From contig NZ_JAGHKP010000003.1 in NCBI RefSeq assembly GCF_017742215.1, positions 1,271,634-1,335,633 of the forward strand: a DNA stretch of 64,000 bases, in the 5' to 3' direction. The DNA is from Chitinophaga chungangae (lineage in GTDB: Bacteria > Bacteroidota > Bacteroidia > Chitinophagales > Chitinophagaceae). The notes under the pieces are model-generated. The model was not told the DNA's origin, ran no database searches, and was given only the letters and a program-made list of their open reading frames with translations. Below, piece after piece: positions 8,053 through 15,805 of the stretch; position 1 is the stretch's first letter; every line of letters starts with the position of its first letter. The position numbers and the translations under genes are program-made.

Positions 8053-9072
8053 ATGTGGAAAACCTTGCTCGTATTACCCATATTCGTTACCGAAATTGCC
8101 AATGCGCAAACGATCCATCGTGAAGATTTCAGGATAGCCAGCGATCCCGGCGTACAGATCTTCGTACGCGAGATCAAAACGCGCAAACGCAGCAAAAGGC
8201 CTCCCATCCTGCTGCTGCACGGCGGCGGAGGCGGCGGCATCGCCTCGTTCGACCTGCCGATAGCCGGCGGTTCCCTCGCGGAAGACCTCGCCAAAGAAGG
8301 CCAGCATGTTTTTATCATGGACGCCCGCGGATGGGAAACTTCTACCCGCCCCGATTACGATACCCTCAAACGTTGGATGATCGCCGCATCGAGCATCGAA
8401 GTGTCGCACGACATCGACGCCGTGGTGGATTTTATCCGTGAAAGAACAAAAGCCAAACAGGTAGCGCTGTTCGGTTGGGCCACCGGCGGCCAGTGGATGG
8501 GTTATTACGCCTGCATTTACCCCAACCGCGTAAGCTCGCTGATGATGCTCAACAGTTTGTATAACGAAAAAGCGCCCTGGGCTTACACCATCCCCTTCCG
8601 CAGTCCGCTGGATACTTCGCAGTTCGATTATGCCTCCACGCCTGTATTGCGCAGGGCCGGTAAACAGCAGCTGCTGGACAACTGGGATAAATCCATTCCC
8701 GTTGAAGATAAGTCGTTGTGGCGCGACCCCGCCATTGCCGAGCTGTATGCCAAAACCGCCGTCGGTTTTTATGAAGACAGCATCCTGAGCGTGCCGGGCG
8801 GTTACCGCGCGGAAGCGTTCTACACCGCGCAAGGCCGCGGCCAGTGGCATGCCAAGGAGATCAGGGTGCCGGTATTGTACATCCGCGGGGCGCACGACAA
8901 CTGGAGCCGCCCACAGGACCTGCTGGCGCTGCAATTACGCCTGGAGAACGCGCCCAAAAAGCTGTTCATCACCCTCCCCGATGGCTCTCACAACGTACAG
9001 CTGGACCGGCCGGAAAAAGGCCGCGCGCGGCTGATCCAGGAGATCGTTGCATTCAACGTAAAACGCAAGTAA
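8053..9072 (+). CDS. Secreted alpha/beta-hydrolase fold protein lacking the nucleophile serine
   Basis: A 339-residue exported protein; ATG 8053 gives a signal peptide (MWKTLLVLPIFVTEIANAQ), and the frame opens further upstream only through unlikely sequence. The alpha/beta-hydrolase fold is clear: an oxyanion-loop region LLLHGGGGGG at about 53-62, a nucleophile elbow at 141-146, an acid Asp282 in RGAHDNW and a His313 in DGSHNVQ. The elbow reads GWATGG, so the expected nucleophile serine of G-x-S-x-G is Ala143 (codon gcc). The rest of the triad is kept. The protein may be a binding pseudoenzyme or use another chemistry. It precedes tRNA-Lys and appears monocistronic. Confidence 0.8.
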   Translation: MWKTLLVLPIFVTEIANAQTIHREDFRIASDPGVQIFVREIKTRKRSKRPPILLLHGGGGGGIASFDLPIAGGSLAEDLAKEGQHVFIMDARGWETSTRPDYDTLKRWMIAASSIEVSHDIDAVVDFIRERTKAKQVALFGWATGGQWMGYYACIYPNRVSSLMMLNSLYNEKAPWAYTIPFRSPLDTSQFDYASTPVLRRAGKQQLLDNWDKSIPVEDKSLWRDPAIAELYAKTAVGFYEDSILSVPGGYRAEAFYTAQGRGQWHAKEIRVPVLYIRGAHDNWSRPQDLLALQLRLENAPKKLFITLPDGSHNVQLDRPEKGRARLIQEIVAFNVKRK

Positions 9073-9115
9073 ATAAGGGGTTGCGAAATTTATCTTCCAA
9101 AAAAGATGAAGAATA

Positions 9116-9146
9116 TTTGGATCGAAAAAATTAATTCCTATCTTTG
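9116..9146 (+). promoter_or_regulatory. tRNA-Lys promoter (TTTG-N19-TATCTTTG)
   Basis: TTTG at 9116-9119 and TATCTTTG at 9139-9146 are separated by exactly 19 bases, matching the Bacteroidota housekeeping promoter. The tRNA begins 23 bases after the -7 element. Confidence 0.8.
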
Positions 9147-9169
9147 CAATCCCAAAACGAAACGGGGAT

Positions 9170-9242
9170 GATTCCGTAGCTCAGTTGGTAGAGCAATACA
9201 CTTTTAATGTATGGGCCCTGGGTTCGAGTCCCAGCGGGATCA
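9170..9242 (+). tRNA. tRNA-Lys (anticodon TTT)
   Basis: A 73-nt cloverleaf: acceptor arms GATTCCG and CGGGATC pair fully with one T-G wobble, D-arm GCTC/GAGC, anticodon stem ATACA/TGTAT with loop CTTTTAA (anticodon TTT), T-arm CTGGG/CCCAG with loop TTCGAGT, and discriminator A. The CCA end is not encoded. The AT-rich island starts directly after it, and the 3' half contains a 13-bp string repeated at the far end of that island. Confidence 0.95.
9227..9239 (+). repeat. Candidate attL core inside the tRNA-Lys 3' end
   Basis: AGTCCCAGCGGGA within the T-arm and acceptor stem recurs exactly, in the same orientation, at 15651-15663. tRNA 3' ends are common integration sites. No integrase gene is visible, so this is inferred from the repeat and the base-composition change. 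Confidence 0.45.
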
Positions 9243-9254
9243 CTGGAAATTTGC

Positions 9255-9288
9255 AAGACCTGCGCGTAGCGCGGGTCTTTGTGTTTTT
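9255..9288 (+). terminator. Terminator of tRNA-Lys
   Basis: An 11-bp stem (AAGACCTGCGC / GCGCGGGTCTT, one T-G wobble) with a 3-base loop, followed by TTGTGTTTTT. It starts 12 bases after the tRNA. Confidence 0.75.
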
Positions 9289-9822
9289 ACTCTATAATTT
9301 GCTCTATAAAACTGGTTTCGGTTATTCTTATTTTACGGAACCTTATGAAGATTGATCTGTCTTTATGAAGTTAAAGAATAAAAGTCAAGGCAACTCGTTT
9401 TGAAATAGATAATTAGTTTATACTGCTTAACCATCTATTATATTTTACGTTTTGCCAGAATAAGCGAAATGCAGCTAAGTAAAATAAATAGACAATTTGG
9501 AAATCTCCTAGGAATCTTATGGAAGCGGTAACGTCCGGTTCGCACGATTTTTCAAAGACCCGCGCTTGGCGCGGGTTTTCTGTTTTTAGTCGAGTTCCCT
9601 TTTGTTTTCAATGATCTTTACGGAGGTTAACTTTTTCAATCCAAAATTAGAATCTCGCTTCCCGTCAACTCCTCAAATTATTTTGAGATCAATTTTCTCA
9701 GATGTGAGTTAATTTAATTCATATTAACAAATTATTAACTATAACAAAAGCAATCTTCCATTACTTTAATCCATTGATTCCATTTTATGATTACGTCAAT
9801 CATGTAAAAGTTCGAAGAGCAA
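9289..9822. other. AT-rich gene-free leader of the island
   Basis: About 530 bases with no convincing reading frame and many stops in all frames. The only structure seen is a second hairpin (9555-9587) nearly the same as the tRNA terminator. The base composition drops sharply compared with the region before the tRNA. Confidence 0.6.
9555..9587 (+). terminator. Second copy of the tRNA-type terminator hairpin
   Basis: Stem AAGACCCGCGC / GCGCGGGTTTT with a TTG loop, followed by CTGTTTTT. It differs from the hairpin at 9255 by a few bases and has a GGTTCG string (9537-9542), as in a tRNA T-arm, shortly upstream. No gene ends just before it, so it may be a displaced copy of the tRNA 3' flank. Confidence 0.5.
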
Positions 9823-12075
9823 ATGATAAAAAGCCTTTCACTTAATAATGTCGCTACCTATACTGAAGAATGTATTGTTTCGCCAACTATGGTCAATTAC
9901 ATTTTTGGCGCAAACGGATCGGGAAAGACAACTCTTGCCAAAGTAATTGCAGATCACACACGTTGGAGTAGCTGCCGAATTGAATACACTAAAAGGCCGA
10001 TAGAGAGGTTGGTCTATAATAAAGATTTCGTAAATGAAAATTTTAGTCAGAGCAGTGAGGTTAAGGGAATCTTTACATTAGGCAAAAATTCAAAAGAAGT
10101 TCAAGATGCCATTAAGAGTTTAAAATCCGATTTGACAAACGTTGAGGATGATATTGGTGCGGTTGAAAAAAGTATAAAAAAGAGCGAAAGTAACCTCCAA
10201 GAAGCATATGAAACAGCGCAGGGTCAAGCTTGGAGAAAAAAAACGCAATATGATAAGTACTTCAAGACTGCATTTACTGGTTTCAATGGCGGCAAAAAGA
10301 CCTTCTTTGACAAACTAATTTCGATAAATCCACCAACATCTCAAATAGATGAGAAAATTTTGATTGAAAAATGCGAAAAGCTATATAATTCCGCACTTTC
10401 GATATTCAATTACCTGCCGAATCTGGACTACACAACCTTACTCAACTTATCCCAAAAGGATATTCTGACACGTAGGGTTGTAGGTAAGGAGGATATTCCT
10501 TTTGGTAAGCTCATTAATTTTTTAGGGAATAGTGATTGGGTAAAGAAAGGGTTAGATTACGTACCGAATGATGATATCTGCCCGTTTTGTCAACAAGACC
10601 TTAATTCCGATATTATCAAAAATTTGCAGGATTTCTTTAATGAAGATTTCAGAGATTCATTAGAAGAGATAACCAATATTGGTAAAGAATACGTGAAGCA
10701 ATCAGATATTTTAAAAGGGCAATTCGATTCAATACTTAGCTCAAATGTTTCATTTTTGAACTATGAAGCTGTAACAAGCAAGATCGCGCTTGCGAAAGAA
10801 CAGATGGAAAAAAATATTGCCAGTTTAAGGAATAAATTTAATAATCCCAGCCAGCAAGTTTTTTTGGATTCCTTAAGTTCAGTCTTAAATGAAATTGATG
10901 ATTTTATTAATATGTCAAACAAAGCGATAAAGGAAAATAATGATCTACTAAATAATTTAATAAAGGCAAAGGAGAATTTGGTACTAGAGGTTTGGAGCTT
11001 TACACGTGGATTGCTTTCTAATGAATTGGATGTTTATTTTAAGGCCCGCGATATTTTTGAAAAAGCAAATTCAAAGCAACAGTTACGACTGGTTGAATTG
11101 AAACAGAAGAGGAAAGACTTAACTATTGAATTACATTATAAGGAATCGCAAATTACGAGTATAAGTCATTCAGTGACAGAAATAAACAAAATACTTACTT
11201 CATTTGGGTTTACGGGGTTTCACGTCGCGGAATCAGAAAATAATGGGTACTATAAAATTGAAAGAGAAGATGGTAGTGCGGGAAAGGAGACGTTAAGCGA
11301 AGGTGAATACAATTTTCTTACGTTTCTTTATTTCTTTCACTTAATTAAAGGGAACTTTGAAAGTAATGGGATAAACACAGATAGGATTGTTGTAATTGAT
11401 GATCCGGTTTCCAGTTTAGATAGCAGTACATTATTTGTGGTAAGCAATTTGGTGAAATCAGTAGTTAGGGAAATAAAAAGTCAAAAGTCTACAATTAAGC
11501 AAATTTTTGTACTTACTCACAATGTCTACTTTTATAAAGAGATAACATATTTAGGGTCAGGAAAGAATAATACCAAAAACGAGTCATATTGGTTAATCAG
11601 AAAGTTGGAAAATTGTAGTCGAATTGCCATGTATGAAGCTAATCCAATTTCAACTGCATATCAGCTTCTATGGAAAGAATTGGAGTCTCCCAAAACTGTA
11701 AATCCGATTACAATATTCAACACGCTTCGAAGGATATTAGAGTACTATTTTCAAGTCATTGGGGGAATTAACTACGAAGAAGTGATACATAAGTTCGACG
11801 GAGAAGATTTACTGGTGTGTAAAACACTTTTATCTTGGATTAATGACGGCTCACATTCTGTATACGAAGACATGATTCTTTCAAATGATGTAGAATCAAT
11901 TGAAAAATATCTTTTAGTATTTAAAAGGATTTTTGTTAAACTCGGACATGAACGGCATTATTGTATGATGATGAAAATTGAGCCATCGAGAGAAAAGAAT
12001 GAACTAATGGAAGAGGATAATGATGAAACTAAAGAAGAGTTAGCTAAGCAAGCCCTTGCAAATGTTGGGTCTTGA
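9823..12075 (+). CDS. RloC-like AAA_13 ATPase with zinc hook and candidate anticodon-nuclease triad
   Basis: A 750-residue ABC-type ATPase split by a long coiled coil. Seen: Walker A GANGSGKTT at 29-37, a zinc-hook CPFC at 253-256 between helical arms, ABC signature LSEGE at 491-495, Walker B ending DD at 526-527 followed by PVSSLD, and the switch histidine His566 in LTHN. Past the ATPase, residues 636-640 read RRILE and His678 lies in NDGSH. This R-x3-E...H pattern resembles the catalytic triad of the PrrC/RloC anticodon nucleases (known family feature; Glu-to-His spacing here 38). Length, hook and triad fit RloC, a tRNA-cutting phage-defence protein. Activity and tRNA target are inferred. 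The gene is AT-rich and lies alone in the island; the stem-and-hook layout rules out a transporter. Confidence 0.75.
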   Translation: MIKSLSLNNVATYTEECIVSPTMVNYIFGANGSGKTTLAKVIADHTRWSSCRIEYTKRPIERLVYNKDFVNENFSQSSEVKGIFTLGKNSKEVQDAIKSLKSDLTNVEDDIGAVEKSIKKSESNLQEAYETAQGQAWRKKTQYDKYFKTAFTGFNGGKKTFFDKLISINPPTSQIDEKILIEKCEKLYNSALSIFNYLPNLDYTTLLNLSQKDILTRRVVGKEDIPFGKLINFLGNSDWVKKGLDYVPNDDICPFCQQDLNSDIIKNLQDFFNEDFRDSLEEITNIGKEYVKQSDILKGQFDSILSSNVSFLNYEAVTSKIALAKEQMEKNIASLRNKFNNPSQQVFLDSLSSVLNEIDDFINMSNKAIKENNDLLNNLIKAKENLVLEVWSFTRGLLSNELDVYFKARDIFEKANSKQQLRLVELKQKRKDLTIELHYKESQITSISHSVTEINKILTSFGFTGFHVAESENNGYYKIEREDGSAGKETLSEGEYNFLTFLYFFHLIKGNFESNGINTDRIVVIDDPVSSLDSSTLFVVSNLVKSVVREIKSQKSTIKQIFVLTHNVYFYKEITYLGSGKNNTKNESYWLIRKLENCSRIAMYEANPISTAYQLLWKELESPKTVNPITIFNTLRRILEYYFQVIGGINYEEVIHKFDGEDLLVCKTLLSWINDGSHSVYEDMILSNDVESIEKYLLVFKRIFVKLGHERHYCMMMKIEPSREKNELMEEDNDETKEELAKQALANVGS

Positions 12076-12252
12076 TGTTTCCGTCATTATCGATTTGCTT
12101 GAATAATTTACAGACAAACATTATATTACTCTGAGGCTAAATGGATTTTAAGTATCTTGATAGAAATCAATGAGATATGAGCCTACTTCCTTTTCATCGA
12201 TTGAAATCATTCCATTTTATTTGAGCAGTCATCTAATTACAATTACTTAACC

Positions 12253-12909
12253 TTGCACTTTCGTCGATCTCATGAAAAACATCAAGAGCATTTTGAAAGT
12301 TGGTCGATAGCTGCGACCCGGCGAAAATTAATAAATGACTTTTGGTTTTGGGCTTTGTGTCATTATGCAGCTTTGGTAGCAATTTGTGGAGTTGTACTCA
12401 TGGTCGTTCTGGCTAGCTTTAGTTTAACTTATCTCTTAATTGTAATAGTCGTCGGTATTGTACTTTACTTGCCTTTATATGTGCTTTTGTACCGTCAGGC
12501 TTTTACCGGTGATTTTCTCCCGAAACTGGAAACGGTGATAGCGGAATTCGAGGGTGATCAGCGGATTTGGGCCGAAAAGTGCAAACAGAAACAGCTTTCC
12601 ACGCGGGGGCTTGTATTGTTCTACTATATTTTAGATAAATGTGCGGAAATCAATTATTTGACCCCTAGCGATAAGTCCGCAAACCTGCTGCTTAAAATCT
12701 TCGGTGTAAGCCAAAAGGGCCTAAAAAATGAACTCGACTTACTATTTAAGAAGGAAAAGCGGGCAAAAATTGAGCAGCCAGTCCCGCCCGGCCAAATTCC
12801 GAACCGTTCTCGCGGGTGCGCTGGAAGGCGGGATCTGTGGCAATGCGTTCCGCATCAACACCACCTTTCTGACGGGCCAGATCTCCGGCCACGGTCGTGT
12901 AAAACGTAA
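12253..12909 (+). pseudogene. Truncated membrane protein interrupted near 12770
   Basis: The frame opens with TTG at 12253 and no upstream ATG exists after the in-frame stop at 12202, so the N-terminus is probably lost or uses a weak start. Two strong membrane segments lie at about residues 34-56 and 60-80, followed by a soluble part (LTPSDKSANLLLKIFGVSQKG). From about residue 175 onward (near base 12772) the sequence becomes GC-rich and is the out-of-frame reading of a gene on the other strand, so the true C-terminus is missing. I recognise the soluble motif from uncharacterised Bacteroidota accessory proteins but cannot give a function. Confidence 0.6.
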
Positions 12910-12958
12910 CGTTGCCGATGCTGCCTTTCAGCTTGATGAGCCCTGTTTGTCTTGCCAT
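12746..12958 (-). pseudogene. 5' fragment of an uncharacterised Bacteroidota protein
   Basis: Starting at ATG 12958 the frame reads MARQTGLIKLKGSIGNVTFY and continues through ATDPAFQRTRENGSEFGRAG, the typical N-terminus of a widespread uncharacterised Bacteroidota family. After about 60 residues, near base 12772, similarity and GC-rich composition both stop and the frame runs into the truncated membrane gene. What remains is the first part of a longer gene cut off by a rearrangement. Function unknown. Confidence 0.55.
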
Positions 12959-13098
12959 GATATACGATTTTAGTTAAGAATGGGGCAATTTGCATAGCCA
13001 TGCCCATTAGGCTTTTACATCTGCGCGTGATGCCGTAAATTGCTTTACAACACCAAACTACACCGGCATTTCATCACAGAAAAATTCTCATTCCGAAC

Positions 13099-13314
13099 AT
13101 GCCGATTATGCAGAAAATAATACCAAGCCGCATGGTAATTTTTGCGCGGGATATACAGAATATCACCGGGCGCAGTGAAAGAACCGCGCGGTTATTGCTT
13201 CAGAAAATCCGTAAATCCCTGGGCAAAAAGGTCGGGCAATTTATTTCAATTGCTGAATTTTGCCAGTATACTGGCCTGAGTGAAGAAGAAGTACGTGGTT
13301 TCCTAAAAAGGTAA
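13099..13314 (+). CDS. Small helix-turn-helix-like protein
   Basis: A 71-residue basic protein. The centre (ITGRSERTARLLLQKIRKSL) looks like the recognition part of a helix-turn-helix and the C-terminus ends TGLSEEEVRGFLK, which suggests a short second helical domain. I know the pattern from uncharacterised small Bacteroidota proteins that may bind DNA; no named family can be given. A degraded copy of the C-terminal part occurs at 18660-18729. It follows the truncated 12746-12958 fragment, so it may be a survivor of the same transferred segment. The first Met is used; Met at codon 4 is also possible. Confidence 0.5.
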   Translation: MPIMQKIIPSRMVIFARDIQNITGRSERTARLLLQKIRKSLGKKVGQFISIAEFCQYTGLSEEEVRGFLKR

Positions 13315-13509
13315 CCAGCAAGGCAATGCTGGTCGTGCAATATGGGACTATTTAGAAACTACTAAGTAGTTTATTTACCTGGCCAAATAGGGAGGTTAAA
13401 TATTTATCACTTAATAATCATCCAAGTAAAATTTAGGATGAATGAATTTCCATATTTGCTTAGCAATTTGCTATATTTGAGAATTGCGTTAACTTATTTT
13501 TATTTCTCA

Positions 13510-14280
13510 ATGAAGATACTGATTGATACAAACATTTATCTTGATTTTTACCGGTCAAATAAAGAAGGGATAATTCTCTTAACTGAATTAATTGCACAAG
13601 ATGAAGTCATTATATTGACGGATCAAATAATCCAGGAATTCGAAAGGAGTCGAGAGAAGGTAATTAGGGCAGTATTAAAAAGCTTTGAGCAGGAGTCGAA
13701 ACTTGATAATTTTTCCAGCTCATTGTTAAATGATATGGATGAATTTAAAGAACTTATAGAAATACAGAAATCATATAAAGCTAAAAGAGATGAAGTAAAT
13801 AATTTAATTACTAAGATTTTAGAAGATCCAACGAAAGACAAGATCGCAGTTTTTTTTAAAGAATTAGTAAATAAATCTATAGCTAAAGATAGGATTTTAT
13901 ATACTGATGATGATATAATTAGAAATGCTCATACAAGAAAGCTAATTGGAAATCCGCCAACAACGCCAGACAAGTATTCCATCGGCGACGAGATAAATTG
14001 GGAAATTATACTTAAGTATTTAGATGAGGATATTATAATTGTCGGCAGGGATAATACATTTAATGACAATTTTAGTTTCCTGAAAAAAGATTTTCATAAA
14101 CGCACTGGCCGTGAACTTAAAGGAGTGACGGAAAAAATAACCGATGCATTAAAATCTGTAGGCATTCGGCCTACAGTGGAGTTGGAAAAAGCGGAGGAAA
14201 AATTAATTGAATCTATAGAAAAATCCCATTATAGTGAGTTTTGGAAGCGAACAGTAAAGGATGAAGAGGGTGATATTTAA
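13510..14280 (+). CDS. PIN-domain (DUF4935-type) putative ribonuclease
   Basis: A 256-residue protein beginning MKILIDTNIYLDFYR, the first strand and catalytic Asp of a PIN nuclease. More acidic positions expected in a PIN active site follow: Glu in TDQIIQEFERS, Asp/Glu in SIGDEINWEIIL, and Asp in IIVGRDNTFNDNF. The GNPPTTPDKYSIGDEINWE segment is usual in the DUF4935 subgroup. I chose ATG 13510; an upstream in-frame start at 13438 would add 24 hydrophobic residues with no domain sense. PIN proteins cut single-stranded RNA and are frequent in toxin or defence settings; no antitoxin-like partner overlaps it. Sited in the AT-rich island downstream of the RloC-like gene. Confidence 0.75.
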   Translation: MKILIDTNIYLDFYRSNKEGIILLTELIAQDEVIILTDQIIQEFERSREKVIRAVLKSFEQESKLDNFSSSLLNDMDEFKELIEIQKSYKAKRDEVNNLITKILEDPTKDKIAVFFKELVNKSIAKDRILYTDDDIIRNAHTRKLIGNPPTTPDKYSIGDEINWEIILKYLDEDIIIVGRDNTFNDNFSFLKKDFHKRTGRELKGVTEKITDALKSVGIRPTVELEKAEEKLIESIEKSHYSEFWKRTVKDEEGDI

Positions 14281-14354
14281 TTTATTCTCATTAAATTGGC
14301 AAAGTGGCTTGCTTTAGTATAGATATATATTTACTTTTGTTATAATTCTGAGAA

Positions 14355-14690
14355 ATGGGAAAATTTGTAATTACATCTAGTAGAAATGGGGAGTATAGAT
14401 TCAAATTAATTGCAAGCAATGGAGAAATAATCCTTGTTAGTGAGGGATATTCTTCAAAAGCGGGTGTCTTAAATGGCATTAATGCCGTAAAATTGAATGC
14501 AACAATTGCTAATAGGTTTGAAAAAGTAATTTCATCAAATGGGAAGTTATATTTTAATTTAAAATCATCTAATGGAATGGTAATCGGAACCAGTGAAATG
14601 TATGAAAGTGTTGTAGGGAGGGATCGCGGAATTGATGCAGTAGTAGCACATGCTCCTGATGCCACAATTGAAGATAGTAGTACTAGTTAA
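14355..14690 (+). CDS. YegP-like protein with two DUF1508 repeats
   Basis: A 111-residue protein made of two tandem repeats of about 48 residues. The first runs FVITSSRNGEYRFKLIASNG and continues with SEGYSSKAGVLNGINAV; the second mirrors it with SSNGKLYFNLKSSNG and SEMYESVVGRDRGIDAV. This is the DUF1508/YegP plan, whose biochemical role is not firmly established. It follows the PIN-domain gene by 75 bp on the same strand, and both are AT-rich, so they may be co-transcribed. The two repeats are full length and there is no sign of damage. Confidence 0.85.
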   Translation: MGKFVITSSRNGEYRFKLIASNGEIILVSEGYSSKAGVLNGINAVKLNATIANRFEKVISSNGKLYFNLKSSNGMVIGTSEMYESVVGRDRGIDAVVAHAPDATIEDSSTS

Positions 14691-14812
14691 TTTATTATAG
14701 GCATAGCATGAGTTTTCATTAAACAACTGGCTGTTTGATTTAATCCTGCCTATTTTATCTATACAGTCATTGGCAATACCATTTATAGCAGTTATTTCTA
14801 AATTGAGATATT

Positions 14813-15205
14813 TCACTTCATACCGTATGTTTTACACCATTCTGCTACATTGTTGAAATCTTTTAAGTCTAGTTCGAGTTTTAATGGTTTTACAAAATCT
14901 ATCGCACCTTTTGTAAATGTAGAGGTTGTCACTAAAACGGCCTTATTATATCTTTCAGCAATTTTTACACCATAGAGCCCTCGGACGAGTTCTTTGATTT
15001 GTGAATGGATAATAAACTATTCCTCTGGGACGCCTCTCACCTTTCGCTTTTTCTTCGTTAATTTTCATATGCTCCTCACATAAAAAAAGGACAGGTGAAG
15101 TCTTGTTGGTAAAATATTTCTGGATCTTCAAAAAAATCATAAAGAGCGACCTCGTAGTGGGCAAGTTGACTACACTGTTGAACACTACATGTTTAGCAAG
15201 GTTGA
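14813..15205 (-). pseudogene. Remnant of an Mrr-type restriction endonuclease gene
   Basis: On the minus strand the last 61 codons, ending at TGA 14813, read in part VRGLYGVKIAERYNKAVLVT and then TKGAIDFVKPLKLELDLKDF. This resembles the C-terminal half of Mrr-like restriction endonuclease domains (PD-(D/E)xK fold). Upstream the frame is broken by an in-frame TAG and a frameshift; a further piece reading LAHYEVALYDFFEDPEIFYQ continues the likely protein in a different frame around 15110-15180. No intact start is found. The gene is dead, but it marks the region as a former defence locus. Confidence 0.55.
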
Positions 15206-15650
15206 TATGGATATTTTCGCGGGTACTGTTCCATAAAGAGGGAAAATAAATTTGATTTATTTAGGCTTTAGGAAGATGTTTTAAACATGGAAATATCTGT
15301 CAAATTAAGTTATATTATTAACATATGCTAAAATATTCAACTTGGAGATTAAATAACCATGTATGTTTTCTGCTTCAGAATCTTTGAATTTTTTCAGGTC
15401 AACACTCAAATATGAAGCCATTTTCTATTTCATTGGAAGCCCGATTAGAGACAAGTCTTCGCGAGATTTAAAGCGTTGTGGATATATTTTGATACCCTTT
15501 ATACTATTTCGTGTTCCGAACTTCCGTACCTTTGACTCTCAATCAGTTCTTTGCAAACCCCAATGAAATAAGGCATTCCAGCGAGGTAACAAAAAAGGTT
15601 ACACCACTCCAAAAGTGCCCGGAAACACACGGTAATAAAGGCTTTAATAT

Positions 15651-15663
15651 AGTCCCAGCGGGA
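15651..15663 (+). repeat. Candidate attR: 13-bp copy of the tRNA-Lys 3' end
   Basis: AGTCCCAGCGGGA matches tRNA positions 9227-9239 exactly and in the same orientation. A further TCAC follows after four extra bases, as in the tRNA apart from the insertion. The match lies where AT-rich sequence gives way to normal chromosomal genes. Confidence 0.45.
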
Positions 15664-15728
15664 ATGATCACCGCGAAATCTGATGAGGTCATATCAAAAA
15701 TAACTCCATCCCCAAAACTAAAAACAAA

Positions 15729-15763
15729 AAAAGCTGCCTCATTTACTTTTAAGACAGCTTTCT
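15729..15763 (+). terminator. Hairpin terminator candidate
   Basis: An imperfect stem AAAGCTGCCT / AGACAGCTTT encloses about 13 bases and has A- and T-rich flanks on both sides. It lies downstream of the SRPBCC gene on the minus strand and may stop transcription from either side. Confidence 0.5.
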
Positions 15764-15805
15764 TGTTATTCTGAAGCGGCGCAACCCCGCATATATCGTT
15801 TCTTT

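Larger units (their letters stand above)
15206..15805. other. AT-rich gene-free stretch holding the right island border
   Basis: About 600 bases without a supported gene; the short open frames have no recognisable domain. It contains the 13-bp copy of the tRNA-Lys 3' end at 15651 and a hairpin at 15729. Base composition returns to the chromosomal average within it. Confidence 0.55.

Noticed and set aside
9823..12075. Reading the ATPase as an SMC/RecN or Rad50 repair protein
   Set aside because: The hook is similar, but the protein is short, there is no SbcD-type partner gene, and the R-x3-E...H tail is not part of those families.
15511..15774. Plus-strand frame of 87 codons at the island border
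   Set aside because: It runs into a hairpin, has no domain and unusual composition; it covers the 13-bp tRNA repeat by chance.
9289..15805. Integrase, transposase or insertion-sequence genes that would explain the island
   Set aside because: None was found; terminal inverted repeats were also not seen, so the island claim rests on the tRNA repeat and composition.
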